A stretch of 64,000 nt of DNA from Fictibacillus phosphorivorans (GCF_007673525.1 NZ_VDZU01000001.1:2802055-2866054), one strand, 5' to 3'. Numbered from the stretch's first letter, positions 16,960-26,262 are shown. Numbers and translations are program-made. The notes: generated by a model from the sequence alone, not told the origin.

Positions 16960-17949
16960 CTATGGTGCCATAACAGGCGTACGATCAATCTTGAAGCCCA
17001 TATCTTCTAACATCTTATGATCTGCCGTTGACTCTTGTCCTCTCGTCGTAAGATAGTCACCTACGAATATGGAGTTCGCGGCATACAGACCGAGTGGCTG
17101 AAGACTTCTTAAATTCACCTCACGCCCACCTGATATTCTAATCTCCTTCGTAGGATTAATATAACGAAATAATGCAAGTACTTTCAAACAGTAGCGTGGA
17201 TCTAGCTCATCTGTACCTTCTAACGGTGTACCATCGATCGCATGCAAGAAGTTCACTGGAATAGAATCTGCGTCAAGTATATTAAGACTTCTTGCCATAT
17301 CTATGACATCTTGTTTCGTCTCTCGCATACCTACAATAACTCCTGAACAAGGAGAGATCCCGCTTTCCTTAACGATGTTTACCGTATTCACTCGATCATC
17401 GTATGAATGAGATGTTGTAATATTTTCGTGATTTTGAGCGGAAGTGTTGAGATTATGATTATATCGGTCGACACCCGCTTCTTTTAAACGCTCTGCTTGT
17501 TCTGGCTTTAATATACCTAGACAGGCACAAACTTTTAAGCCATATGTATCTTTGATCTCTTTTACAGCTTCAACAACTTTATCCACATCACGGTTAGTAG
17601 GTCCACGCCCACTTGCAACGATGCAATACGTTCCAACGTTTAAGTTATACGCTGCCTCTGCTCCTTTTACCATCTCTTTACTATCCATCATTCGATAAGT
17701 CTCGATGGGTGCAGTCGACACGATAGACTGTGAGCAATATCCACAGTTCTCTGGGCATGCGCCTGACTTTGTATTAATAATCATGTTGAGTTTTACGAGA
17801 TTACCATAATAATGCTTTCTGATCTGATAAGCCCCATGCAGCAATAATAGCAGATCTTCATCAGGACAATTTAAGATATCAAGAGCTTCTTCGTTCGTAA
17901 TTTGTTCTCCACTCAATACTTTGTTTGCAAGAGCATTCCAGATCATCAC
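16960..17949 (-). CDS. bioB: Biotin synthase
   Basis: 329 residues, a radical SAM enzyme inserting sulfur into dethiobiotin as the last step of biotin synthesis. The SAM cluster motif C65-x3-C69-x2-C72 (ACPENCGYCSQS) is intact. Other BioB hallmarks are NHNLNTS, SPCSGVIVGM and the C-terminal GDYLTTRGQ. GTG 17949 has AAAGGAG at 7 bases; ATG 17946 is the alternative. It lies 12 bases downstream of bioY, so one operon. The other bio genes are not in the window. Confidence 0.95.
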   Translation of the reverse strand: MMIWNALANKVLSGEQITNEEALDILNCPDEDLLLLLHGAYQIRKHYYGNLVKLNMIINTKSGACPENCGYCSQSIVSTAPIETYRMMDSKEMVKGAEAAYNLNVGTYCIVASGRGPTNRDVDKVVEAVKEIKDTYGLKVCACLGILKPEQAERLKEAGVDRYNHNLNTSAQNHENITTSHSYDDRVNTVNIVKESGISPCSGVIVGMRETKQDVIDMARSLNILDADSIPVNFLHAIDGTPLEGTDELDPRYCLKVLALFRYINPTKEIRISGGREVNLRSLQPLGLYAANSIFVGDYLTTRGQESTADHKMLEDMGFKIDRTPVMAP

Positions 17950-17961
17950 AACAACACTCCT

Positions 17962-18564
17962 TTATGATGCATGTTTTGTTCGTTGAGTAATTGATTTTTT
18001 ACGCGCAAAATTAATTCTTGGAGCTAACATACCTGCACAAATCGCTAAAATAATATCTTTAGGTAGCGGGACCATCATCCATGCCCAAGCCATAGAGTAC
18101 GTGAAACCTTCTGGTGCATCTGCCCACATTTTATATGCCATGAACATTAGGTTTGTCCCTACAATATAGTTAACCGCTGTTCCAACAAGGGTTGCTACAA
18201 TGTATGAAGCTTTTCCACCATTCTTTTCAATGATTAATCCCGTAAGATATGCAACCAGAATATACGATAACAAAAACCCAAAGGTAGGACTGATCACTGT
18301 TGCAAAGCCACCTTTAAATTGAGCGAACACTGGTGCTCCGACTAATCCGACTAGTACGTATACACTCATCGAGATTGCTCCTAATCTGCTTCCTAACAAT
18401 GCTCCTGCTAGAATACAGAAAAAGGTTTGCAACGTAATTGGCACCCCACCAACCACCATGAACGGAAACATGGTTGTGATATTTGCACCAATCGCCATTA
18501 GCGCTACAAACATACCAACTAGCGTAATATCAATCGTTTTCAAACCGTTTCTTTGTGCTGTCAT
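17962..18564 (-). CDS. bioY: Biotin uptake ECF substrate-binding protein BioY
   Basis: 200 residues from ATG 18564, set by GGAGG 9 bases upstream. Six membrane helices; family motifs VPITLQTFFCILAGALLG and GGFATVISPTFGFLLSY are clear. BioY binds biotin with high affinity and works with the shared ECF energising module, or alone. It is followed directly by bioB. A BirA-like operator overlaps the promoter, so biotin should repress both uptake and synthesis. Confidence 0.93.
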   Translation of the reverse strand: MTAQRNGLKTIDITLVGMFVALMAIGANITTMFPFMVVGGVPITLQTFFCILAGALLGSRLGAISMSVYVLVGLVGAPVFAQFKGGFATVISPTFGFLLSYILVAYLTGLIIEKNGGKASYIVATLVGTAVNYIVGTNLMFMAYKMWADAPEGFTYSMAWAWMMVPLPKDIILAICAGMLAPRINFARKKSITQRTKHAS

Positions 18565-18602
18565 CTTCATAAACCTCCACATATTAGTTCTGTATACGCT
18601 TT

Positions 18603-18655
18603 AGAATAGCGAAGGTTCATAATTACGTCAACTTAAAATATATTTTAGTTAACAT
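18603..18655 (-). promoter_or_regulatory. bioYB promoter with BirA-like operator
   Basis: The inverted pair ATGTTAACT (18655-18647) and AGTTGACGT (18633-18625), separated by 13 bases, fits the Gram-positive BirA box. The right half contains the -35 TTGACG (18631-18626). TATTCT (18608-18603) lies 17 bases further as the -10. Operator and promoter overlap, as expected for repression by BirA-biotinyl-AMP. Confidence 0.75.
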
Positions 18656-18664
18656 ATAAATATT

Positions 18665-18699
18665 GACTAAACCATTCTAAAAGCTAGAATGGTTTAGTC
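18665..18699. terminator. Intrinsic terminator at the end of the sugar-uptake operon
   Basis: A perfect 15-base stem (18665-18679 with 18685-18699). The T-rich tail is better on the plus strand, but by position it should end the minus-strand ABC operon. Confidence 0.65.
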
Positions 18700-18722
18700 T
18701 GTTTTTATTTAATTCAAGATAA

Positions 18723-19547
18723 TTATTTATCCCCCGTAAACTTGATTCCTTTTACAAAGTATCGGTTAAAGAATGCGTACAGAACGATAATCGGTAATGT
18801 AAAGACCATCGATGCGGCCATAATATAGTTCCAAAAAGAGATAAACTGGCCTTTAAATGAGTTCAATCCTAGTGGCAGAGTGAACATGTCTTGATCAGAT
18901 AAGATGATGAGAGGTCTCATGAAATCGTTCCAAAACGCCATGAATACGAATATTGTCTGAGCTGCAAGTGCCGGCTTAGCAAGTGGCAAAACGATACGGA
19001 AAAATGTACCGAAGCGCCCAAGCCCATCGATTGCAGCTGCTTCTTCCACTTCTTTTGGAAAGTTGATGAAAAACTGTCTCATCATAAAAATAAACGTCGC
19101 GTTCACCGCTCCTGGAATGATCATCCCTTGATACGAGTTCAACCATCCAAGTTCTTTCAGTATTAAGAAGTTAGGAATGAGCGTTACTTGGAAAGGAATC
19201 ATCAATACAGCCAAAATCATTAAGAAAATACTCTTCTTTCCTGGAAAGCTTAGTCTTGCGAGCGCATATCCAGCCATAGAGTTGAACAATAAGTTTAATA
19301 GCGTTCCGACTGTTGCAATGAACAAACTATTAAACAACCATCTTCCGAATAAGGGCTCTCTCGTAAAGATCTGTTTATAGTTATCAAGTGTAAATTCTTT
19401 CGGGATAAAATTAATCGACCCACTTACGATCTCACCAAGTGTTTTAAAGGAAGAAGACAGTGCCCATAAAAACGGAATGACGGTGATGATCGCGTAAACG
19501 ACAAGGATTACATACAAAGCTTTTCTTCCAGCCGTACGTTTTTTCAT
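18723..19547 (-). CDS. Carbohydrate ABC transporter permease, MalG type
   Basis: 274 residues, six membrane helices. The EAA loop is EEAAAIDGLGRFGTFFRIVLPLAKPAL near residues 175-203, which docks to the ATPase. The C-terminal YFVKGIKFTGDK is typical of MalG-like permeases (CUT1 sugar importers). It is the last gene of the operon, 12 bases after the MalF-type partner. No ATPase gene is present; the shared MsmX ATPase of Bacillus could supply energy (inference). Confidence 0.92.
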   Translation of the reverse strand: MKKRTAGRKALYVILVVYAIITVIPFLWALSSSFKTLGEIVSGSINFIPKEFTLDNYKQIFTREPLFGRWLFNSLFIATVGTLLNLLFNSMAGYALARLSFPGKKSIFLMILAVLMIPFQVTLIPNFLILKELGWLNSYQGMIIPGAVNATFIFMMRQFFINFPKEVEEAAAIDGLGRFGTFFRIVLPLAKPALAAQTIFVFMAFWNDFMRPLIILSDQDMFTLPLGLNSFKGQFISFWNYIMAASMVFTLPIIVLYAFFNRYFVKGIKFTGDK

Positions 19548-19559
19548 GGTATCTCCTCC

Positions 19560-20465
19560 TTAGTATAGTGATTCTTCTTTTGAAAATTTGCGTTGTAAAA
19601 GTGTTGCCACTAAGATGATGATGGCAAGCATGAAAGCAATCGCTGTAGCGTAACCCATCGTTCCAAGTGTCTTAAATGCATATTGATAGATTAAGAGAAC
19701 GACAGTTAGAGTGGAGTTGTTCGGTCCGCCCGAGCCTCCAGAGAAAATATAAGATTGATCGAAAAGCTGGAATGTACCAATCAGACCCATAATCACCACA
19801 AAAGATGTTACCGGTCTTAAGTTTGGAACCGTAATGTGCCAAAACTTTTGAATCGGACCTGCTCCGTCGAGTTCAGCTGCTTCATAATGACTGTCTGGAA
19901 TATCTTGAAGAGCTGCTAGATAAATAACCATGAAAAACGGTGCCGTCGCCCAAATATTCATGATCATGATGGCGATAAGAGCAACGTCTGGATCACCAAT
20001 CCAGTTATACGTTGGCAGATTTAAGAACTTTAGTACATAGTTAATCAATCCGTTCTGGTTATACATCCACATAAAAATAAGTGTTAACACAGCGGATGAA
20101 GTTAAAGTAGGCAAGAAGTAAACGATGCGAAAGAACTTCTGCCCTTTGAGTCCTGCATTCAATGATGCTGCTAATACTAGAGCTAGGAACGTCTGAGTCG
20201 GCACTACGATCGCAACATAGATCGCTGTGTTCTTCAGTGCAATAATTGCTCTATCGTCAAATGTGACCTTCATAAAGTTATCGAGCCCTCTAAACTCATA
20301 AGTCGCACCGCCGATCAGTTCTACTTTGTGAAAAGAAAGAAATACAGCGTAAAGTATCGGTGCGATTACAAACACGCCTAATACGAGGAGCGCAGGCAAC
20401 AAGAATAGATACCCTTGTCCCGCTTCTCTTCTATCTTTTTTTGATAACATCTTCACATGGTTCAC
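19560..20465 (-). CDS. Carbohydrate ABC transporter permease, MalF type
   Basis: 301 residues, six helices. The EAA loop is YEAAELDGAGPIQKFWHITVPNLRP near 216-240. It pairs with the MalG-type permease downstream (12 bases) and the lipoprotein upstream (16 bases). These are CUT1-family permeases for oligosaccharides. The ATG is preceded by GAGGTG. Confidence 0.92.
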   Translation of the reverse strand: MNHVKMLSKKDRREAGQGYLFLLPALLVLGVFVIAPILYAVFLSFHKVELIGGATYEFRGLDNFMKVTFDDRAIIALKNTAIYVAIVVPTQTFLALVLAASLNAGLKGQKFFRIVYFLPTLTSSAVLTLIFMWMYNQNGLINYVLKFLNLPTYNWIGDPDVALIAIMIMNIWATAPFFMVIYLAALQDIPDSHYEAAELDGAGPIQKFWHITVPNLRPVTSFVVIMGLIGTFQLFDQSYIFSGGSGGPNNSTLTVVLLIYQYAFKTLGTMGYATAIAFMLAIIILVATLLQRKFSKEESLY

Positions 20466-20481
20466 CTCGATTCAAAAGTCT

Positions 20482-21744
20482 TTATTCTGTTACTTTTATC
20501 TCTCTGTTCGCCTGTCTCTCTGCATCTTTTAACGCTTCTTTTAAAGGACGGTCACCTAAATAAGCACTCAGAAATTGGTTATTGAAATTGTTCATCACGA
20601 TTGGCAGTGTTGGACCATCCTGCCATACCGTTGCATATTCTGCTCCACTTACAAGTGGACCGCGAAGTTCATCTTGATCAAAACCTAGTTCAGTAGCTAC
20701 AGACTTTCTTGTTGGAAGTGCAAAGCCTTTGCTCGTCCATTTCTTCATTCCTTCTTTACCCGTGAGATATTCGATCAGTTCCCATGACTCTTTCTTATGC
20801 TCTGATTCTGCATTCATAGCGTATCCGACTGCAAAGGACATCGTCCCTTTTTTACCGTTTACTGTTGGCAGTTCTGCCGTTCCATAATCAAGCTCTGGAA
20901 ACGTGTCTTCTAAAAAAGGAATGTTCCAGTTCCCTTCCATTACCATGGCTGCGTTGCCACGTCCGAACATCTCACCAGCGGATTGCCCTGCCCCTACTTC
21001 TGAAGGTGTTGCTGCAGTCTTATCTTTTATGTGCATATCAACCACTGGCTGGATCGCATCCACGACTTTATCATCAGCAAAAGTGGCTCGACCATCTGTG
21101 ATGACCTGTCCATCCTGAGATTCTGCCATATAATACATCCGTTCAATCTGTGGAAGCATTCCAAGTCCGTATACTTGTTTCTTTTGATCGGTCAGTTTTT
21201 TTGCGACAGCCTCCATCTCTTCCCATGTCTTTGGAGGTTCTTTTATTCCAGCTTCTTTAAACATTTTCTTGTTATAAAAAAGAGCGAGTGTTGAGTAATC
21301 CTTTGGCAGACCGTAAAGCTTCTCACCTTCTTTAAAAGCATCAAGCATCGGTTTTTCAAAATCTGCAAGGTCAAATTCTTTTGTCACATACTTATTTAGC
21401 GGTTCAACAGCGCCTGTCTCAATGAGAGCAGGAGCTTCAAAAGCATCAAGATAGAATACATCTGCTGCGGTTCCACCGATCAATCGTGTTTTCAAAACAT
21501 CCATGTATTGATCACTAATTGTATTCAGTTTCACATCAATGTGGGGATGTTCTTTTTCAAAATCTGATAGAACTTCGTTTAACAATTTCTTCTCAGTCGG
21601 ATTTCCACCCCAACCACTCAGAACAATCTCGGTTTTCCCTGATTGAGTTTCTTCTTTTCCATTGTCATTTCCACAGCCAGATAACACCGTTGCTAAAACC
21701 AGCGAAGGTACACCTATTGCAGACAGCCACTTTGTATGTCTCAT
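20482..21744 (-). CDS. Sugar-binding lipoprotein of the ABC importer
   Basis: 420 residues. A lipoprotein signal with lipobox LSGC (C24) is followed by an acidic linker. The family-1 solute-binding fold is recognised from EIVLSGWGGNPTEKKLLNEVLSDFEKEHPHIDV and GNWNIPFLEDTFPELDYG. It should capture an oligosaccharide outside the membrane. With an amylo-1,6-glucosidase-like enzyme in the same operon, an alpha-glucan oligomer is plausible but not shown. Confidence 0.92.
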   Translation of the reverse strand: MRHTKWLSAIGVPSLVLATVLSGCGNDNGKEETQSGKTEIVLSGWGGNPTEKKLLNEVLSDFEKEHPHIDVKLNTISDQYMDVLKTRLIGGTAADVFYLDAFEAPALIETGAVEPLNKYVTKEFDLADFEKPMLDAFKEGEKLYGLPKDYSTLALFYNKKMFKEAGIKEPPKTWEEMEAVAKKLTDQKKQVYGLGMLPQIERMYYMAESQDGQVITDGRATFADDKVVDAIQPVVDMHIKDKTAATPSEVGAGQSAGEMFGRGNAAMVMEGNWNIPFLEDTFPELDYGTAELPTVNGKKGTMSFAVGYAMNAESEHKKESWELIEYLTGKEGMKKWTSKGFALPTRKSVATELGFDQDELRGPLVSGAEYATVWQDGPTLPIVMNNFNNQFLSAYLGDRPLKEALKDAERQANREIKVTE

Positions 21745-21785
21745 CTTCTAAAACTCCCTTCTCTACATAAGGTGAACGAACCATT

Positions 21786-23879
21786 CTATTTTTGAATCAC
21801 TTCATATCCAGTCGTATTTTCTTTTATCTCTACGGTCGTTTCTTCTTCCTCACGTTGAACATGAACGGAAAGATGTCCTTCTCCAATTTTAATTCGGTCA
21901 ACTTTTAGTTCTTTCATCTCTTTCAACAGTTCTGGAGAGAGATAGATGACTTTGTTTAAACTATCAGGAAATAATCCAAGAATGGTTTGGATGAAGACTA
22001 GTGGTGTCCCTGCAGCCCAAGCTTGAGGTGAACATGCTACGGGGTATTTCACTGCTCTTCCTGTTTTAGAATCATATCCACAGAAAAGCTCAGGCAGTCT
22101 GTCATATTCAAAGTGGCTCGCGGCAGCTATCAATCCAGAGATCACCGTATTTGCATCACTCTGGTGTTCTACTTTACTCATGCCAAGCAGGATCATACTG
22201 TTGTCATGCGGCCATATGCTACCATCGTGATAACTCATCGGGTTATACCCCGCTTCTCCTTCTGCCATCGTGCGAATACCGTAACCTGAGAAAAATTGTG
22301 GAGAAACAAGTTTTTCTATCACCTTACTTGCCTTATGATCATCCAGCATCTCTGCAAAAAGAACATGTCCAGGATTGGTCGTTAAAGTCCCTACCTGCTG
22401 TTTATCTTTATCTAATGCAATGGCATGAAACTCCTGATCTTCCATCCAAAACTTTTCGTCATACCGTTTCTTCAGCTTTTCTGCATCAAGACGAAGTTTA
22501 GTAGCTTCATCTACTCTACCAAGTACATCCAAAATAGCTGCAATACCGATCTTGGCTTGATAAACATATCCTTGAACCTCAGATAGAGCTATCGGTGTAT
22601 CTGCATAATTTCCGTTTCGATGTACGATCGAATCACCAGAATCCTTCCAGCCCTGGTTCGCGATCCCTTTACTTGATTCTTGATGATATTCTACGAATCC
22701 ATCACCATCACGATCACCATATTCATCGATCCAGTTTAGTGCTGCATCTACATTCGACTTCAGCTGCTCTGCCAACGATAAATCACCTGTCCATTTTGTA
22801 TATTCAGATAAAAGGACCAAAAACAGAGGTGTTGCATCGATCGTTCCGTAATAAGGTGTAAAAGGTACTTGGTTTGTAGAAGCTAGTTCTCCGTATCGAA
22901 TCTCGTGCATGATCTTGCCAGGTTGTTCATCACGCCAAGGATCTACTTTCGTACCTTGTTGAGAAGCCATGGTTAATAAAGTACCTTTTGCTATTTCAGG
23001 ATTAAAAGCAAGCATCTGAAGCGCTGCGATCAAACTGTCTCTTCCAAAAGGAACACCAAACCAAGGTAATCCTGCTACTGGGAACGCTCCATGTCCAATG
23101 TCCGTTAACAATACGCGAAGATCCATAATGCCTCTGTCGACAAGTCTTTGAAGTGGTTGGTAGTCTGTTTGTACTTTTGTTGTATCTCTTTCCCAATCTG
23201 TATAAGAAGTCTTTAAAAGTTGAAGTGCTTTCTCAGGATCCATGACTGTTCCTGACTTTCCGTTAATTTCAGGTGTCACAGAGAATGTTACACTCTTTGC
23301 CTCACCGTGATTCAATTGAAAATCAAACGCGATCGTACCATCTTTATTTACCGTCTTTGCCTCTCGATCCCATTGTACTTTTGTAGCCCGTTCAACATCG
23401 TCAGCTCCTTTATAGAAGTATGTTAACGAGTTTTCTGTAACTTCTTCGCCGGACCTTTTTCCAATCTCACCATATTGAAAACCTCGAATAATGAACATAT
23501 CTGTAAAATCAGCGTCAACATGAACACTTATTTCAAAATTGACTGGTTTCGGATAATAGCTTTTTAGCTGTAGTGTCTCATATAATACGCCATCATAAAT
23601 TAAGCGCTTTCTTTCAATCTCAATAGATTCCCTCCACAGAATGAGTTCTCCGTCTTCTTCCATGTGAGGGTTAGTCAGCAAGATCTTTGCTTCATAATTC
23701 TCATCTGCAGATGAAGATAGAAGAATAGGATCTTGACCGTTTATTTTGATATCGAACTTGCTAAGAAACCGGGTATCTTTTGTATACAATCCGAGTCCAT
23801 AATCGTTCTCTTTAGGAATATTCCCTTTGTCATCTGTTAAAAAAAATAGATCGTTTTCTTTTATTACACGATAGTTCAT
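21786..23879 (-). CDS. Amylo-alpha-1,6-glucosidase-like glycoside hydrolase
   Basis: 697 residues. An N-terminal beta-rich domain (about 1-220, glycogen-debranching N_bis type; LGLYTKDTRFLSKFDIKING) precedes an alpha/alpha barrel (about 260-650; AGLPWFGVPFGRDSLIAALQM, SYHDGSIWPHDNSMI). There is no signal peptide, so it acts in the cytosol on imported oligosaccharides. The ATG follows AGGAGG. It sits between the LacI-type regulator and the importer, with an operator just upstream. The exact linkage cleaved is inferred from family only. Confidence 0.88.
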   Translation of the reverse strand: MNYRVIKENDLFFLTDDKGNIPKENDYGLGLYTKDTRFLSKFDIKINGQDPILLSSSADENYEAKILLTNPHMEEDGELILWRESIEIERKRLIYDGVLYETLQLKSYYPKPVNFEISVHVDADFTDMFIIRGFQYGEIGKRSGEEVTENSLTYFYKGADDVERATKVQWDREAKTVNKDGTIAFDFQLNHGEAKSVTFSVTPEINGKSGTVMDPEKALQLLKTSYTDWERDTTKVQTDYQPLQRLVDRGIMDLRVLLTDIGHGAFPVAGLPWFGVPFGRDSLIAALQMLAFNPEIAKGTLLTMASQQGTKVDPWRDEQPGKIMHEIRYGELASTNQVPFTPYYGTIDATPLFLVLLSEYTKWTGDLSLAEQLKSNVDAALNWIDEYGDRDGDGFVEYHQESSKGIANQGWKDSGDSIVHRNGNYADTPIALSEVQGYVYQAKIGIAAILDVLGRVDEATKLRLDAEKLKKRYDEKFWMEDQEFHAIALDKDKQQVGTLTTNPGHVLFAEMLDDHKASKVIEKLVSPQFFSGYGIRTMAEGEAGYNPMSYHDGSIWPHDNSMILLGMSKVEHQSDANTVISGLIAAASHFEYDRLPELFCGYDSKTGRAVKYPVACSPQAWAAGTPLVFIQTILGLFPDSLNKVIYLSPELLKEMKELKVDRIKIGEGHLSVHVQREEEETTVEIKENTTGYEVIQK

Positions 23880-23917
23880 ACCACAAATCCTCCTGATAAT
23901 ATTAGTATAAAACGCAT

Positions 23918-23932
23918 CCGAAACGTTTTCGG
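23918..23932. promoter_or_regulatory. LacI-type operator before the hydrolase gene
   Basis: CCGAAACGTTTTCGG is a near-palindrome around a central CG, 39 bases upstream of the hydrolase ATG. It resembles the operator in front of the regulator gene. TATACT (minus strand, 23909-23904) could be the adjacent -10. Confidence 0.6.
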
Positions 23933-23944
23933 TCTTAGTCTAAG

Positions 23945-23965
23945 TAAAAACCACTATTTGTGGTT
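23945..23965 (-). terminator. Short attenuator/terminator hairpin overlapping the LacI-type stop codon
   Basis: Stem AACCAC/GTGGTT with a 5-base loop and five T on the minus strand. It includes the last codons of the regulator gene. It is weak and probably only partly reduces read-through into the operon. Confidence 0.4.
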
Positions 23966-24970
23966 TTCAATTGATGATTCTCTTTTTATAAATGTCGTTT
24001 GCAGTACTTTATTCTTTTCTACTTCTTTTCCTTCCAACAGATTTGTAAGAAGTTTTGTCGCTTCAAACCCTAATTTATACCGATCTTGTGCAATCGTAGA
24101 TAATGATGGCGTTGAATAAGCAGATAAGATAATGTTGTCAAATCCAACAACAGATAGATCTTTTGGAAGTGTTTTACCCATCTTTTTCGCTGCTCTTATT
24201 GCCCCCATCGCCATAAGGTCACTTGCACAAAACAATGCAGAAATCTCAGGATGTGCTTTTAATAGTTTGGTGGTTTCCCGTTCTGCTGTATCCTCCAAAA
24301 AAGCTCCGTTTACAACATAACTTTTGTTGAAAGGAATACCATTCTTCATCAAAGCCGCTTCGTAGCCAGCTAACCGTTCCCTGCTGACAAAAGCTTGACT
24401 ATGCCCATTAATCATCGCAATATGTTTATGACCTAAATTCAGGAGATGTTCTACCGCTGTTTGTGCACCGTCTTTATTGTTGGTTGTTACATAGCCAACC
24501 GAATCACTTTCAATCGGAATATCAATAAGAATACAAGGAATATCACTTTTTAATACTTCGTCTAAGTACGGATCATCCGTTTTAATACCTTGTAAGATCA
24601 CACCTTCTACTTTTCTTTCCTTGCATAACTGGTTATACGTTTTTTCCTGCTGTTTTTTAGAATCTGTACTGATCAAGACTAGTTCATATCCTAGTTCACC
24701 AGCACAGTCATTTACGCCGCAAAGTACTTCAAAGGTAAAATTATCCTTACTTCCTTCAATTCGAAGTCCAGATACGAGCAATCCAATGGTTTTTGTTTTT
24801 TTCATTACGAGACTTCGTGCTAGTAAACTAGGACTATAATTAAGTTCTTGAGCGATCACTTTTATTTTCTCTCTTGTTTTTTCATTTACATCAGAGTAGC
24901 CGTTCAGCGCTCTGGAAACGGTTGTTACAGATACTCCTGCTTTTTTTGCAACATCTCTTATGGTAGCCAT
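23954..24970 (-). CDS. LacI/GalR family transcriptional regulator
   Basis: 338 residues. The N-terminal helix-turn-helix and hinge (ATIRDVAKKAGVSVTTVSRALNGYSDVNEKTREKI, 2-36) are classic. A periplasmic-binding-protein-like effector domain follows (TKTIGLLVSG near 61; VVGFDNIILSAYSTPSLST near 278). It is the first gene of the sugar operon. A perfect 16-base palindrome covers its own ribosome site region, implying autoregulation. The effector sugar is unknown. Confidence 0.93.
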   Translation of the reverse strand: MATIRDVAKKAGVSVTTVSRALNGYSDVNEKTREKIKVIAQELNYSPSLLARSLVMKKTKTIGLLVSGLRIEGSKDNFTFEVLCGVNDCAGELGYELVLISTDSKKQQEKTYNQLCKERKVEGVILQGIKTDDPYLDEVLKSDIPCILIDIPIESDSVGYVTTNNKDGAQTAVEHLLNLGHKHIAMINGHSQAFVSRERLAGYEAALMKNGIPFNKSYVVNGAFLEDTAERETTKLLKAHPEISALFCASDLMAMGAIRAAKKMGKTLPKDLSVVGFDNIILSAYSTPSLSTIAQDRYKLGFEATKLLTNLLEGKEVEKNKVLQTTFIKRESSIENHK

Positions 24971-24979
24971 ATTTTATCC

Positions 24980-24995
24980 TCCAAAACGTTTTGGA
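24980..24995. promoter_or_regulatory. Perfect palindromic operator before the LacI-type gene
   Basis: TCCAAAACGTTTTGGA is a perfect 16-base palindrome. On the minus strand its end abuts the GGAGG ribosome site 10 bases before the ATG, so a bound repressor would block transcription of the gene's leader. Confidence 0.7.
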
Positions 24996-25060
24996 ACTGA
25001 TTAGTAGTTATCTTAACGCTTTTTGATATCGCTTTCAAGTATTAGTTTTATAACATGCAA

Positions 25061-25104
25061 AAAACCCTGAGAGTAATCTTTCAAGACTACTTTCAGGGTT
25101 TCTT
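25061..25104 (-). terminator. Strong intrinsic terminator of the LapA-like gene
   Basis: A long stem (25104-25066 folded on itself; ACCCTGA...TCAGGGT outer arms and AGTAGTCT/AGATTACT inner arms) followed by T6 on the minus strand. Confidence 0.8.
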
Positions 25105-25110
25105 TTGCAT

Positions 25111-25449
25111 CTACTTGTTTTCTTCTTCTTTTTCATGAGGAACTTCTTCTGTTGGAGTTACAGGTTCAGAAGTATGTTCAGCAACCCTTTCTTCTTTCCA
25201 AGATTCTTTTTCATTATGAATCTGGTGCAGCTTTTTCACTTGTCGCTGCAGCTGAATTACTTTAATCAGACCAAATAGTCCGACTGATAGGCCACCGATT
25301 ACGGCTGATCCTAAAATGACGAGTACTAATGGCCAGTTGGCAGTTCCAAAGAGGTAGTTGATTTCTACATCACCAACGTTTATGACCGCGAACGTTGCTA
25401 TGATTAGTGCGAAGATAAAACCAAATAACAGATACAATTGCATTTTCAT
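25111..25449 (-). CDS. LapA-domain (DUF1049) membrane protein
   Basis: 112 residues from ATG 25449, set by GAGGTG at 6 bases; upstream in-frame codons lack a site. Two membrane helices (about 5-25 and 38-62) around the INVGDVEINYLFGTANWPLVLVI stretch typical of LapA/DUF1049. A basic coiled segment (LQRQVKKLHQIHNEK) and an acidic Pro/Glu tail follow. Function in Firmicutes unknown. Confidence 0.82.
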   Translation of the reverse strand: MKMQLYLLFGFIFALIIATFAVINVGDVEINYLFGTANWPLVLVILGSAVIGGLSVGLFGLIKVIQLQRQVKKLHQIHNEKESWKEERVAEHTSEPVTPTEEVPHEKEEENK

Positions 25450-25575
25450 TTTTATCACCTCATTGTTATCTATTCCCTCAATGAAAGGGAAATTCACCTA
25501 AATTTTTACGAAATTTTTTATGAAAGTTAAGCTGCTTTGATTTCGGGTATCCTTGTATTATAAGGAGGTGTTTCA

Positions 25576-26253
25576 TTGACGATTAAAGCTTTTGTTTATG
25601 ACGCATACGGAACACTTTTTGATGTACATTCCGTTACTGAAAAAGCCGAGTTTCATTTTAAAGGACATGGTAAATCGATCAGTGAAGAATGGCGAAAAAA
25701 ACAAGTAGAGTACTTCATGCTTCACCAGCTAACTGGAACATACATTCCATTTTCCGAAATCACTCGCAATGCTCTTTTATATACTTTAAAAAAATTCTCT
25801 CTACAATGCAACGAAGAAGCACTTGTTTCTTTAACGGAGGCTTATCTAGAACTCCAAGTCTATGAAGAGGTACCCGGCTCTCTTCATAGCATTCAACAAA
25901 ATAATATGAAGCAAGTTATTTTTTCTAATGGAACTTATAAAATGCTAAAGCCATTAGTTAAAAAAAGAGAACTAACTGATGTTATAGACCTATTATCGAT
26001 TGAGGATGTTCAACAATATAAACCTGCACCTGCTGCCTATCAGTATGCTCAGGAGACGTTAGCTGTAAACCGTGAAGAAATTTTATTCATGAGTTCTAAC
26101 TATTGGGACATAACGGGCGCAGCAGCATATGGATTTAAGACCGCATGGATCAATCGAGGAAATCTACCATTAGATGTTTTAGGTATTAAACCTCATTATA
26201 TTTTTTCCTCTCTTAAAGATCTTGAGAACGAAAAAGAGCTGCACTCCTTATGA
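25576..26253 (+). CDS. Haloacid dehalogenase-type HAD hydrolase
   Basis: 225 residues. TTG start with AAGGAGG exactly 7 bases upstream. Motif I is VYDAYGTLFD (nucleophile D9), motif II FSNGT, motif III lysine in YKPAPAAY, motif IV SSNYWDITGAAAYG. This YDAYGTL form is the type-II 2-haloacid dehalogenase subgroup; the natural substrate may be a phosphate ester instead. It is convergent with the small gene at 26263 and shares a terminator with it. Confidence 0.87.
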   Translation: MTIKAFVYDAYGTLFDVHSVTEKAEFHFKGHGKSISEEWRKKQVEYFMLHQLTGTYIPFSEITRNALLYTLKKFSLQCNEEALVSLTEAYLELQVYEEVPGSLHSIQQNNMKQVIFSNGTYKMLKPLVKKRELTDVIDLLSIEDVQQYKPAPAAYQYAQETLAVNREEILFMSSNYWDITGAAAYGFKTAWINRGNLPLDVLGIKPHYIFSSLKDLENEKELHSL

Positions 26254-26262
26254 GTGCAGCTC
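26236..26262. terminator. Shared terminator between convergent genes
   Basis: An 11-base GC-rich stem GAGCTGCACTC/GAGTGCAGCTC. On the minus strand it is followed by T5. It overlaps the last codons of the HAD gene. Confidence 0.8.

Noticed and set aside
16506..16973. 155-codon plus-strand frame opposite the mscS-like gene
   Set aside because: Mirror of a conserved channel gene; no ribosome site.
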